A stretch of DNA of 50,065 bases, taken from NCBI GenBank assembly GCA_040880005.1, contig JBBDJG010000003.1:1-50065 (forward strand), written 5' to 3'. The DNA is from JBBDJG01 sp040880005. Lineage in GTDB: Bacteria; Actinomycetota; Thermoleophilia; Solirubrobacterales; JBBDJG01. Position numbers and translations under genes: made by a program. Within the stretch, counting starts at the first letter, position 1. The number at the start of each line of letters is the position of its first letter. Positions 34,353 to 41,680 of this stretch are shown one piece after another. The notes beneath the pieces were generated by a model that had not been told where the DNA came from, did not search any database, and saw only the letters and a program-made list of their open reading frames with translations.

Positions 34353-36185
34353 CTACGCCGCCGCCAGCTCGGCCCAGGTGCTGTAGAGACGCGCGTAGGT
34401 CCCGCCGGCCTTCATCAGCTCGTCGTGCGAGCCGATCTCGACCACGCGCCCGCCGTCGAGCACTGCGATCCGGTCGGCCCCGATCACGGTCGAAAGCCGG
34501 TGCGCGATCACGATCGACGTGCGCCCTTCGAGCAGCTCGCGCATGCCCTGCTCGATCGCCGACTCGGCGCGCACATCGACGTTCGCTGTTGCCTCGTCTA
34601 GCACCAGTATGCGCGGATCGGCGATGAACGCCCGCGCCAGCGCCACGAGTTGGCGCTGACCGGCAGACAGGCGCGCTCCACGCTCGCCCACCTCGGTGTC
34701 GTAGCCGTCGGGCATCGCCTTTATGAACTCGTGTGCATCGACCGCTTTGGCGGCGCTGACAACCTCCAGCTCGCTCGCGCCGGGCCGGCCGAAGACGATG
34801 TTCTCGTACACGCTGCCACCGAACAGGAAGCCCTCCTGGGGAACGACGCCGAGCTGGCGGCGCAGGCTCTTCTGCGTGACCCGGCGCAGGTCGTGCCCAT
34901 CGACGCGCACGACGCCGCGCTGCGGGTCGTAGAAGCGCGCGACCAGCTTGGCCATGGTCGATTTGCCGGCACCGGTTTCGCCGACCAGCGCCAAGGTCTC
35001 GCCCTGCGTGACCTGCAGCGACACTTCGCGCAGTGCCCAGGTGACCTCGTCGTCGCCGGAGTCGGGCCCGGCGATCCCGTCGTAGGAGAACCAGACGTCC
35101 TCGAAGTCGATCGCCCCGTCCACCTCGCTCAGCTCGTCGGCGTCGTGCGCGTCTCGCATGTCGGGCTCGGTGTCGAGCAGGTCGAAGATCTTGTCGAGCG
35201 CCGCCATGCCCTGCTGGTAGGTCACGTAGAGGTTCGAGAGTTGCTGAATCGGGTCGAAGAACAGCGTCAGGTAGCCGACGAAGGCGACCAGCGTGCCGAT
35301 CAGCGCGACCCGTTCATCGGCCGAGAGGCTGCTGTCAAGCGCCTGGTAGCCGCCGTAGATCACGATCACGGCCGTGCCGATCGCCTGCAGCATCTCGACC
35401 GCCGGGAAGTAGGCAGCGTTCAGTTTGACGGTCCTCATGTTGACCTCTCGGTGTGCCTCGTTCAGCTCGGCGAACCGCTCGATGTGGCGGGGCTCCTGCC
35501 CGAACGCACGCACGATCCGCACGCCGGACAGCGTCTCCTGCAGATAGGAGGTGATCAGCGCGATCTTCTCTCGCACCGCGCGATAGGCGCCGGCGGCGAA
35601 GTAGCGGAATGCCACGCTTCCGGCGGCCAACGCCGGGATCGTCGCCACGAACGTGACCAGCGCCAGCCGCCAGTCGAGCGCGACCAGGATCGCGGCCGCG
35701 CCCGCCAAGGTGAGCGTGCTCGATAGGAGTGTTACGACCCCGTCCGTGACGAGCTGGTCGAGTGCCTGGACGTCGTTGGTCATGCGCGATATGAGCACAC
35801 CGGTCCTGCGCTGCGAGAAGAAGCCGATCGACTGGCGCTGGAGGTGGGAAAATATCCGCAACCTCAGGTCCTGCAACGTGCGCTGCCCGACCCAACCGAC
35901 CAGATATGTCTGGGCGTAGGTGGCGGCCCAGTACAGCAGTGCGGCGACGACGAACGCGATTACGATCAAGGTCAGCGCGTCGGCGTCGCGCTCGCCGATT
36001 CCCTGGTCGATTGCGAGCTTGGCGAGGTAGGGGGGAGCAAGCGCGGCGGCCGTCGCCGCGAGCATCGCCACCAGCATCGCGGCGACTCGCCCACGGTAGG
36101 GGCGAAGCAGCTCCGCCAGCCCACGCAGGCGGCGCAGCCGCTGGCGCCCGGAGCTGCCGGCGCTCGGCCGCGGGATCACTTTCAC
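34353..36185 (-). CDS. ABC exporter half-transporter, catalytic-type subunit
   Basis: The 610-residue protein has six transmembrane helices (about 35-320) and a C-terminal ATPase domain: Walker A GETGAGKST (about 408), signature ARLSAGQRQLVALARA, Walker B ILVLDEATANVD with the catalytic Glu, and the H-loop IVIAHRLSTV. It belongs to the multidrug/lipid exporter group (MsbA/BmrCD/TM287-288 type). Its GTG overlaps the upstream ABC gene stop by 4 nt (GTGA). The signature deviates from LSGGQ, whereas Walker B is canonical; the partner shows the reverse. This is the pattern of heterodimers with one degenerate ATP site. The substrate is unknown. Confidence 0.92.
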   Translation of the reverse strand: MKVIPRPSAGSSGRQRLRRLRGLAELLRPYRGRVAAMLVAMLAATAAALAPPYLAKLAIDQGIGERDADALTLIVIAFVVAALLYWAATYAQTYLVGWVGQRTLQDLRLRIFSHLQRQSIGFFSQRRTGVLISRMTNDVQALDQLVTDGVVTLLSSTLTLAGAAAILVALDWRLALVTFVATIPALAAGSVAFRYFAAGAYRAVREKIALITSYLQETLSGVRIVRAFGQEPRHIERFAELNEAHREVNMRTVKLNAAYFPAVEMLQAIGTAVIVIYGGYQALDSSLSADERVALIGTLVAFVGYLTLFFDPIQQLSNLYVTYQQGMAALDKIFDLLDTEPDMRDAHDADELSEVDGAIDFEDVWFSYDGIAGPDSGDDEVTWALREVSLQVTQGETLALVGETGAGKSTMAKLVARFYDPQRGVVRVDGHDLRRVTQKSLRRQLGVVPQEGFLFGGSVYENIVFGRPGASELEVVSAAKAVDAHEFIKAMPDGYDTEVGERGARLSAGQRQLVALARAFIADPRILVLDEATANVDVRAESAIEQGMRELLEGRTSIVIAHRLSTVIGADRIAVLDGGRVVEIGSHDELMKAGGTYARLYSTWAELAAA

Positions 36186-37972
36186 AGACCCACCGCCTTG
36201 GCTCGTTCGGCCGTTTCGTCGGCATTGGCCGCCAGCCCGCTGAGCGCGGTCGTCAGCCGCGGCAGCCCCTTCTCGACGATCTCGCCGTAAAGCTCGCTGT
36301 CCTTCAGCAACTCGGCGTGCGTGCCCTGCGCACTGATGCGACCGTCCTCCATCACGATCACGCGGTCGGCGAGCGCGATCGTGGACAGGCGATGTGCGAT
36401 CACGAACGTCGTGCGACCCTCCATGACCTTGGCGAGCGCGCCCTTGATCTGCGCCTCGGTCGCGGCATCGACGCTGGCCGTGGCGTCGTCGAGGATCAGC
36501 ACGCGCGGGTCCGTGACCAGCGCGCGAGCAATCGCGATGCGCTGGCGCTGGCCGCCGGAGAGGGTCAGGCCACGCTCCCCGACCATCGTGTCATAACCGC
36601 CCTCGAGACTGTCGATAAAGGAACTCATCTGAGCTCGCTTGGCAGCGAGCTCAACTCTGCTGAGGGATGCATCGGGCACGCCGTAGGCGATGTTGTCCCG
36701 AATCGTCGCCGAGAACAGGAACCCGTCATCGGGCACGAGCGCGACCTGCTTGCGCAGTTCGGCCGGATCCAGCTCGCGCACGTCGACACCGTCGATCAGC
36801 ACCGAGCCGCTGGTGAGGTCGTACAGCCGGCCGACCGTCGCGACGAGCGTCGTCTTTCCCGAACCCGTTGGCCCCACGACCGCGATCGTCTCGCCCGCCG
36901 CGATCTCGAGGTCGATGTCGGCCATCGCCGGCGGTCCACCGTCGTAAGACAGGCAGGCGTGCTCGAAACGCACCGCACCCAGGCCCGGCGGCAATTTCTT
37001 CGGCTCGCGCGGCGCCGAAATGCGGGGCTCGCGATCGAGGATTTCGAAGACCCGGTTTCCCGATGCGACCGCGCGCTGAGACATGCCCAGCGCGATGCCC
37101 AGCATGCGCATCGGCGACATCAGCATCAGCATGTAGGCGTTGAAGGCGACGAACGCTCCCAGTGTCAGCGAACCGTTGATCACCTGGCGACCGCCGACCA
37201 ACAGCACGGCGGCTTGTCCGAGGTTCGGCAGGAACGAGATCATCGGGTTGTAGAAGGCGCGCAGCCTCGTCGAGAACATGCTCTGGTCGAAGACGCGACC
37301 GACTCGGTGGCGGAAGCGCTCGAACTGCTCGCGCTCGCGCGCGAAGGCCTTTACGATCCGCACGCCAGAAATGTTCTCCTCGGCATCCGCGGTCAACTCC
37401 GCGATCCGCTGCTGTACCTCCTGGAGCGCCGGCCGCGAGAAGCGACCGTAGCGCGCGGCGGCGCCGATCACGAAAGGAACCGGGATCAGGGCCACCAGCG
37501 CAAGGCTCGGCTTGACCACGATCATCACGACGGCCGCGAGCGCGATCGTGAGCAGGTTCTGGACGATGAAGACGAGCCCGTAGCCGAGGAAGAAGCGCAC
37601 AGCCTGAAGATCGACGGTCGCGCGCGACATCAGCTGTCCGACCTGCTGTCCGTCGAAGAAGGCCAGCTCGAGCCGCTGGAGGTGACCGTACATGCGGTTG
37701 CGCAGGTTGTATTCGACGCCGAGCGAGACTCGTCCGGCGACCAGACGCCGCGGCACCGAGAGCGCCAGTCGCGCCAGCCCAGCGCCGACGATCGCGAGCG
37801 CGTAGGGGAGGATTGAGCTGCGCCTGCCGTCTTCGATCGCGTTGACCGCCTCGCCGATCAGCAGCGGAATGGCGACGGTACCGACGATCGCCAGGCAGGC
37901 GAGCAGCCAAGAGGCGATCACTGCGCGCCTGTAGGGACGCAGCAGGCCGAGCAGTCGCCAGAACGTCGTCAC
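36182..37972 (-). CDS. ABC exporter half-transporter, degenerate-site subunit
   Basis: The 596-residue partner has six membrane helices and an ATPase domain with Walker A GPTGSGKTT (about 372), a canonical LSGGQRQRIAIARAL signature and Walker B RVLILDDATASVD. Here Asp replaces the catalytic Glu, so its own Walker B site is probably slow or inactive. The H-loop histidine is present (FVIAHRLSTI). It is first in the two-gene minus-strand operon. The start is GTG at 37972, with TATACT (37985-37980) 7 nt upstream. The divergent neighbour at 38045 has a similar signal. No regulator is adjacent. Confidence 0.92.
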   Translation of the reverse strand: MTTFWRLLGLLRPYRRAVIASWLLACLAIVGTVAIPLLIGEAVNAIEDGRRSSILPYALAIVGAGLARLALSVPRRLVAGRVSLGVEYNLRNRMYGHLQRLELAFFDGQQVGQLMSRATVDLQAVRFFLGYGLVFIVQNLLTIALAAVVMIVVKPSLALVALIPVPFVIGAAARYGRFSRPALQEVQQRIAELTADAEENISGVRIVKAFAREREQFERFRHRVGRVFDQSMFSTRLRAFYNPMISFLPNLGQAAVLLVGGRQVINGSLTLGAFVAFNAYMLMLMSPMRMLGIALGMSQRAVASGNRVFEILDREPRISAPREPKKLPPGLGAVRFEHACLSYDGGPPAMADIDLEIAAGETIAVVGPTGSGKTTLVATVGRLYDLTSGSVLIDGVDVRELDPAELRKQVALVPDDGFLFSATIRDNIAYGVPDASLSRVELAAKRAQMSSFIDSLEGGYDTMVGERGLTLSGGQRQRIAIARALVTDPRVLILDDATASVDAATEAQIKGALAKVMEGRTTFVIAHRLSTIALADRVIVMEDGRISAQGTHAELLKDSELYGEIVEKGLPRLTTALSGLAANADETAERAKAVGL

Positions 37973-37979
37973 CCAATTG

Positions 37980-37985
37980 AGTATA
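37980..37985 (-). promoter_or_regulatory. -10 element of the ABC exporter operon (leaderless type)
   Basis: On the minus strand TATACT ends 7 nt before the GTG at 37972. It sits in a short AT-rich patch (about 37973-38010) that contrasts with the GC-rich surroundings, as expected for a promoter between divergent genes. Confidence 0.6.
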
Positions 37986-38044
37986 AAGCTACTTCACTAA
38001 TTGAAGTATTGGCGGGGGCGCTTCCCCAACTAAGTTACGAGTTG

Positions 38045-38467
38045 ATGTCGCCCGTGATGCAAAAACCGGCCCAGCTCGGACTGGTCATTCTGATGCTGCT
38101 GGCCGGCTTGATGCTGTGGCTGGGCGATCCGCTGATCTGGATCTGGATCGCGTCGCAGATAACGACCTCCCAGCAACCCGGCTTCGGCCCCTACATGCTG
38201 GTGGCGGTGGGAATTCTCGTCTCGACGATCGCGATGGTGGTCGCGCTGTCGCGACTGAATCGTCTCTACGAGCGCGTGACCGGCGAACGCAGGATGGTGC
38301 GCGTGAGGCTTCCGTGGATGCGCAGCATGCGCGACGAGACGGAATCGCAGCGCAATCGCGAGCTTACGGTGTTCGACGCCGTGCTGGTCGGCACGGCGTT
38401 CATGGCCTTTGCCGCGCTCGGGCTTTGGTTCTTCTTTATCGCCGGCTCGTCGTTGCCAGGGGGCTGA
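38045..38467 (+). CDS. small integral membrane protein, unknown function
   Basis: The 140-residue product has three predicted membrane helices: LGLVILMLLAGLMLWLGDPL (near 11-30), MLVAVGILVSTIAMVVALS (about 51-69) and AVLVGTAFMAFAALGLWFFF (about 112-131). A basic cytoplasmic loop (RLYERVTGERRMVRVRLPW) lies between the second and third. No known family is recognised. The ATG at 38045 follows TAAGTT (38031-38036) by 8 nt, suggesting a leaderless transcript; a TTG at 38009 would add 12 residues. It is divergent from the ABC exporter operon and converges on the pilin-like gene with 6 nt between stops. Confidence 0.7.
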   Translation: MSPVMQKPAQLGLVILMLLAGLMLWLGDPLIWIWIASQITTSQQPGFGPYMLVAVGILVSTIAMVVALSRLNRLYERVTGERRMVRVRLPWMRSMRDETESQRNRELTVFDAVLVGTAFMAFAALGLWFFFIAGSSLPGG

Positions 38468-38473
38468 CGGCGC

Positions 38474-39169
38474 CTACCAGGTTCCGTCCGCGGTGCATCC
38501 GGCGTTGCCAGACTTGGTGCAAAGCCGGTTGGCCGAGCCGTCAGCCTTCTTGGCAAGCGTGAACACGTTCTCACTGCCGGGCGAGGTGGCGATGATCGTG
38601 TAGCTCTCTTCGGTCGATGTTACCGTCAGGTTCAAGGCATCCGCGCTTGTGGCGAGCGTCGGCTCGATCGCAACGAGTTCATTCTTGCTGCAAGCGAGGT
38701 AGCTGCCGTTGCTGTTGGTCGCGCACGTTTCCATCGCCTCGGCTGCCGTGACGGTGGCGGATCTCGTGATTGCGTCGCTCGTGTCCGGGTCCTCCAGCGA
38801 CTGCTCTGTCTGTGCATCCGCACTCGGTGTTGCGGGTTGCGTCATGGTCTGAGGCGCGGCTTGTTGTGTTTCCGGCTGCGGTGCCGCGGTAGGTGGCGCC
38901 GACTCGAGCGGCGCGGATTGCGACGGCGCCGCGTTCTTGCGACTCGGAACGTCCCCTCCCGTCCCGATCAGCAGCCCGAGGCCGATCATGCCGGCGACGA
39001 GCATCAGCACCGGCAACCAGCGACCCCACGGATCGGGCAATCCGCTTCGGGAGCCCGACGGTGCCGGCGAAGGTTGCGACGCGCCGACCGGCGCTGTGTC
39101 GGTCGTGGCGGGATCGACCGCCACGCCGGGTGGCGGCCTGCTGGAAGCGGTGTTCGGGTCGGACGTCAC
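38474..39169 (-). CDS. single-pass membrane protein with pilin-like C-terminal domain
   Basis: The 231-residue product has a Pro/Ala/Ser-rich N-terminal cytoplasmic segment (about 1-45), one membrane helix (LPVLMLVAGMIGLGLLIGTG), a Pro/Gln/Ala/Thr-rich extracellular linker (about 75-130) and a C-terminal domain resembling the globular part of actinobacterial type IV pilins: ETCATNSNGSYLACS, LTVTSTEESYTIIATSPG and the cysteine-bearing RLCTKSGNAGCTADGTW end. No prepilin peptidase signal is present. The start is inferred as GTG 39169 because sequence upstream is Arg-rich and not protein-like. The role is unknown; a surface-display version of a pilin head is one reading. Confidence 0.65.
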   Translation of the reverse strand: MTSDPNTASSRPPPGVAVDPATTDTAPVGASQPSPAPSGSRSGLPDPWGRWLPVLMLVAGMIGLGLLIGTGGDVPSRKNAAPSQSAPLESAPPTAAPQPETQQAAPQTMTQPATPSADAQTEQSLEDPDTSDAITRSATVTAAEAMETCATNSNGSYLACSKNELVAIEPTLATSADALNLTVTSTEESYTIIATSPGSENVFTLAKKADGSANRLCTKSGNAGCTADGTW

Positions 39170-39282
39170 CAGGGAGGGCCTTGACGGGCGGTGCCGGCAG
39201 GCACACCTGATGCCATCGGGTCGTGGCGGACGTCGCTTTAGCGGGATAGCAGAGATGCGGCCATCTGTGCCGCTCGCTGCGC

Positions 39283-39765
39283 TCAGATGCCGCTGGCGCT
39301 CTCGGGCAGCAACGGCGCCAGACGCTTCCACTCGGCGATCTCGCAGCCGTTGGTGCGCTCGAAGGTGCGTGACGCAACGGTGTCGAAATCGACCCGTCCC
39401 GACACGCGCAGCTTCTGCGGTCCACCATAGATCTGCGTGCACGCCCGATCCTCGGCCGGAGGTTTCGTCAGCAAGTTCTTGAGCGAGTCCACTTGCTTGC
39501 AGGCGATAGCCGCTTGCGCCTTCATGTAGCCGGTGCCGCTCGCGCCATCGTCGGTACAAGTCAGAGCGGCGGTTTCACGCTCCCCCTCGCCGTCTTCGTA
39601 GGCAAGCTTCAGGATCGTGGACGGCCCGAGCGAGCCCGAGTTCCCGCCGCCGACCTGTTGGCCGTTCGAGCCCGGATCGTCGCCGCCGCAGGCGGCGGTG
39701 CCGAGCACGCTCGCAACCACGAGGGCCACCGCCGACGCTGCCACTGCGGCTTTCACGCCCTTCAT
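39283..39765 (-). CDS. putative subtilisin-inhibitor-like (SSI) lipoprotein
   Basis: The 160-residue product starts with a signal sequence (VKAAVAASAVALVVASVLG) ending in TAAC, which may be a lipobox, followed by a Gly/Asn/Ser linker. The remainder resembles streptomycete subtilisin inhibitors: ETAALTCTDDGASGTGY, AQAAIACKQVDSL, then ACTQIYGGPQKLRVSGR and RTFERTNGCEIAEW. Four conserved cysteines would form two disulfides. The family inhibits extracellular serine proteases, here possibly as a membrane-tethered protector. The reactive-site loop differs from well-known SSI proteins, so inhibition is inferred. It lies 113 nt upstream of the pilin-like gene on the same strand. Confidence 0.65.
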   Translation of the reverse strand: MKGVKAAVAASAVALVVASVLGTAACGGDDPGSNGQQVGGGNSGSLGPSTILKLAYEDGEGERETAALTCTDDGASGTGYMKAQAAIACKQVDSLKNLLTKPPAEDRACTQIYGGPQKLRVSGRVDFDTVASRTFERTNGCEIAEWKRLAPLLPESASGI

Positions 39766-39848
39766 TGAAGCGCAACCACCGGCGTGATCGCTTCGTTGTG
39801 ATCGCCTGCGGTCGGTTGGGCCGCCTCGTGCGCTCGAAGGACGCTCGG

Positions 39849-39878
39849 TTGCGCGGGCCCGGTGCCCGGTGCTAGCCT
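39849..39878 (+). promoter_or_regulatory. putative promoter of the beta-helix surface protein gene
   Basis: TTGCGC (39849-39854) and TAGCCT (39873-39878) are separated by 18 nt, a plausible -35/-10 pair. The start codon lies 71 nt further on, so this gene would have a leader. GGCGCAAGCGCC at about 39897-39908 could form a short hairpin in it. Confidence 0.35.
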
Positions 39879-39949
39879 GGGGAACTTGGCAGGTGGGGCG
39901 CAAGCGCCGAATCGTCGGCCAGCGCTCGGCTTGAAAGGCGGTTGCATCT

Positions 39950-41473
39950 GTGTCCAGCTCGAGAAGCCAGCGGTGGCTTCGCCCGGAGCGCCTCGCATTC
40001 GTGGCTTTGGTGGCGCTGCTCTTGCTGGCCGTGGGGCAGGTGCAGGCGGCACGCGCCGCCACGATCGGTGTCACCACGACCACCGACGAGCTGAACTCCG
40101 ACGGCGACTGCTCGCTGCGGGAGGCGATCCAGGCTGCCAACAGCGACGCGGGCATCGACGCATGCGGCGCCGGCGCCGGCGCCGACACGATCAACGTCCC
40201 GGCCGGCACTTACACGACGACGATCGCGGGGTCGGGCGAGAACGCCGGCGACCTCGACATCCTCTCCGAGCTGGCGATCGAGGGCTCGAGCGGCTCGCCT
40301 ACCGTGGTCGACGGCGGCGCCCTCGGTGCGGTATTCGACGTCGGCCCGGGGATGTTCGGGCTGAACGTCTCGATGTCGCACCTGACGATCCGCAATGGCG
40401 TTCGGGGCATCGTGAACCAGGGCGGCGTGCTGACGCTCAACAGCAGCACCGTGACTGGCAACACCGCCGATGGCGGTGGGGGCATCTACAACGGGATCGA
40501 CGACAGCCTGACCCTCAACAACAGCACCGTCAGTGGCAACGCCGCCACCAGCGGCGTCGGCGGCGGCATAGTGTCGCTGAACGACAGCACGCTGACGCTC
40601 AACAACAGCACGATCGCCGGCAACACGGCCTCCTCATCGGGTGATGGCATCTCCCTGTTCTCGGGCGCGACCGCCACCGCCAAGAACACGATCATCGCCA
40701 ACAACGGCCAGGATTGCGCCAGCGGCAGCTCTCCGCTCGTCTCCGCCGGCCACAACCTGATCGAGGGGCCGTCCACCTGCACGATCGTCGGCGACACGAC
40801 CGGCAACATCATCGGCGTGGACCCCGTGCTGGGACCGCTCCAGTACAACGGCGGCCCGACCAATACTCACGCCCTGCTCGCGGGCAGCCCCGCGATCGAC
40901 GCCGGCAGCCCGGATTGCCCCCCGCCCGCCACCGACCAGCGCGGTCTCGCGCGACCCCAGAACTCCAGCTGCGACATCGGTGCGGTGGAGCGCTGCGCGG
41001 GGACCGACACCGACGGCGACGGCCTGACGGATTCCTGCGAGGCGATCTACTCGACCGGCATCTCGGACCCCGACACCGACTCCGACGGCTGCAAGGACGG
41101 CGCCGAGGTCAACAACCCTCCGAGCACGGGCGGTGGGCGCAACCCCACGAACTTCTGGGACTTCATGGACGTCCCCACGGGGAACCCGCTCGCCCGTGAC
41201 CAGGCCGTGAGCGGCGGCGACATCAGTGCGATCGTCGGACGCTTCGGGGCCAACGACATCGGCCCCGGGGATTTCGACCGAAACAGCGATCCTCTCTCGA
41301 CCCCGAACCTGCCGGTCACGCCCTCGGGCGCTCGCTCCAACTACCACCCCGCCTACGATCGCGGCGGAACGGTACCCGGAGGTGACCCCTGGGACCTAAA
41401 CCCCGCCGACGGCTCGGTAGCAGGGGGCGACATCTCCGCCGCGGTGGTGCAGTTCGGCCACAACTGCATATAG
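39950..41473 (+). CDS. secreted right-handed beta-helix protein with CSLREAI motif
   Basis: The 507-residue product has a signal peptide (hydrophobic LAFVALVALLLLAVGQV, cleavage near ARAA). The CSLREAI motif (about 54-60) typifies many secreted beta-helix proteins. Short repeats follow, such as LTLNSSTVTGNTADG, LTLNNSTVSGNAATS and LTLNNSTIAGNTASS (about 165-225), then GSPAIDAGSP. An Asp-rich, calcium-binding-like segment follows (TDTDGDGLTDSC, DTDSDGCKDGAEV). The C-terminus carries two related blocks, SGGDISAIVGRFGAND and AGGDISAAVVQFGHN. The GTG at 39950 starts the signal peptide. It is probably surface-attached, but no sorting motif is visible and binding targets are unknown. Confidence 0.75.
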   Translation: MSSSRSQRWLRPERLAFVALVALLLLAVGQVQAARAATIGVTTTTDELNSDGDCSLREAIQAANSDAGIDACGAGAGADTINVPAGTYTTTIAGSGENAGDLDILSELAIEGSSGSPTVVDGGALGAVFDVGPGMFGLNVSMSHLTIRNGVRGIVNQGGVLTLNSSTVTGNTADGGGGIYNGIDDSLTLNNSTVSGNAATSGVGGGIVSLNDSTLTLNNSTIAGNTASSSGDGISLFSGATATAKNTIIANNGQDCASGSSPLVSAGHNLIEGPSTCTIVGDTTGNIIGVDPVLGPLQYNGGPTNTHALLAGSPAIDAGSPDCPPPATDQRGLARPQNSSCDIGAVERCAGTDTDGDGLTDSCEAIYSTGISDPDTDSDGCKDGAEVNNPPSTGGGRNPTNFWDFMDVPTGNPLARDQAVSGGDISAIVGRFGANDIGPGDFDRNSDPLSTPNLPVTPSGARSNYHPAYDRGGTVPGGDPWDLNPADGSVAGGDISAAVVQFGHNCI

Positions 41474-41680
41474 CGCGAGGAAGGGCTTTCCAAAGGCCTA
41501 TTTCCAAGGCCACAAGGCCGAGGCGCCCCGCAGCGGCCAGATCGGCTTGAGGAATGCCGGTCCTCGGCCGATACCAGATCGCAGACGGATATCCGGCTGG
41601 CCGGTGCATGCTGCCTTTGTCTCTTGGACCGGGCAGGCCGGCGAACGGGATCAGATCTGCGTCGAGGCCAGGGAAGGCCA

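Noticed and set aside
35906..37816. 636-codon plus-strand ORF antisense to the ABC exporter genes
   Set aside because: It has no domain signal and is Arg/His/Gln-rich, typical of GC-rich shadow frames. Both ABC genes beneath it have full motifs.
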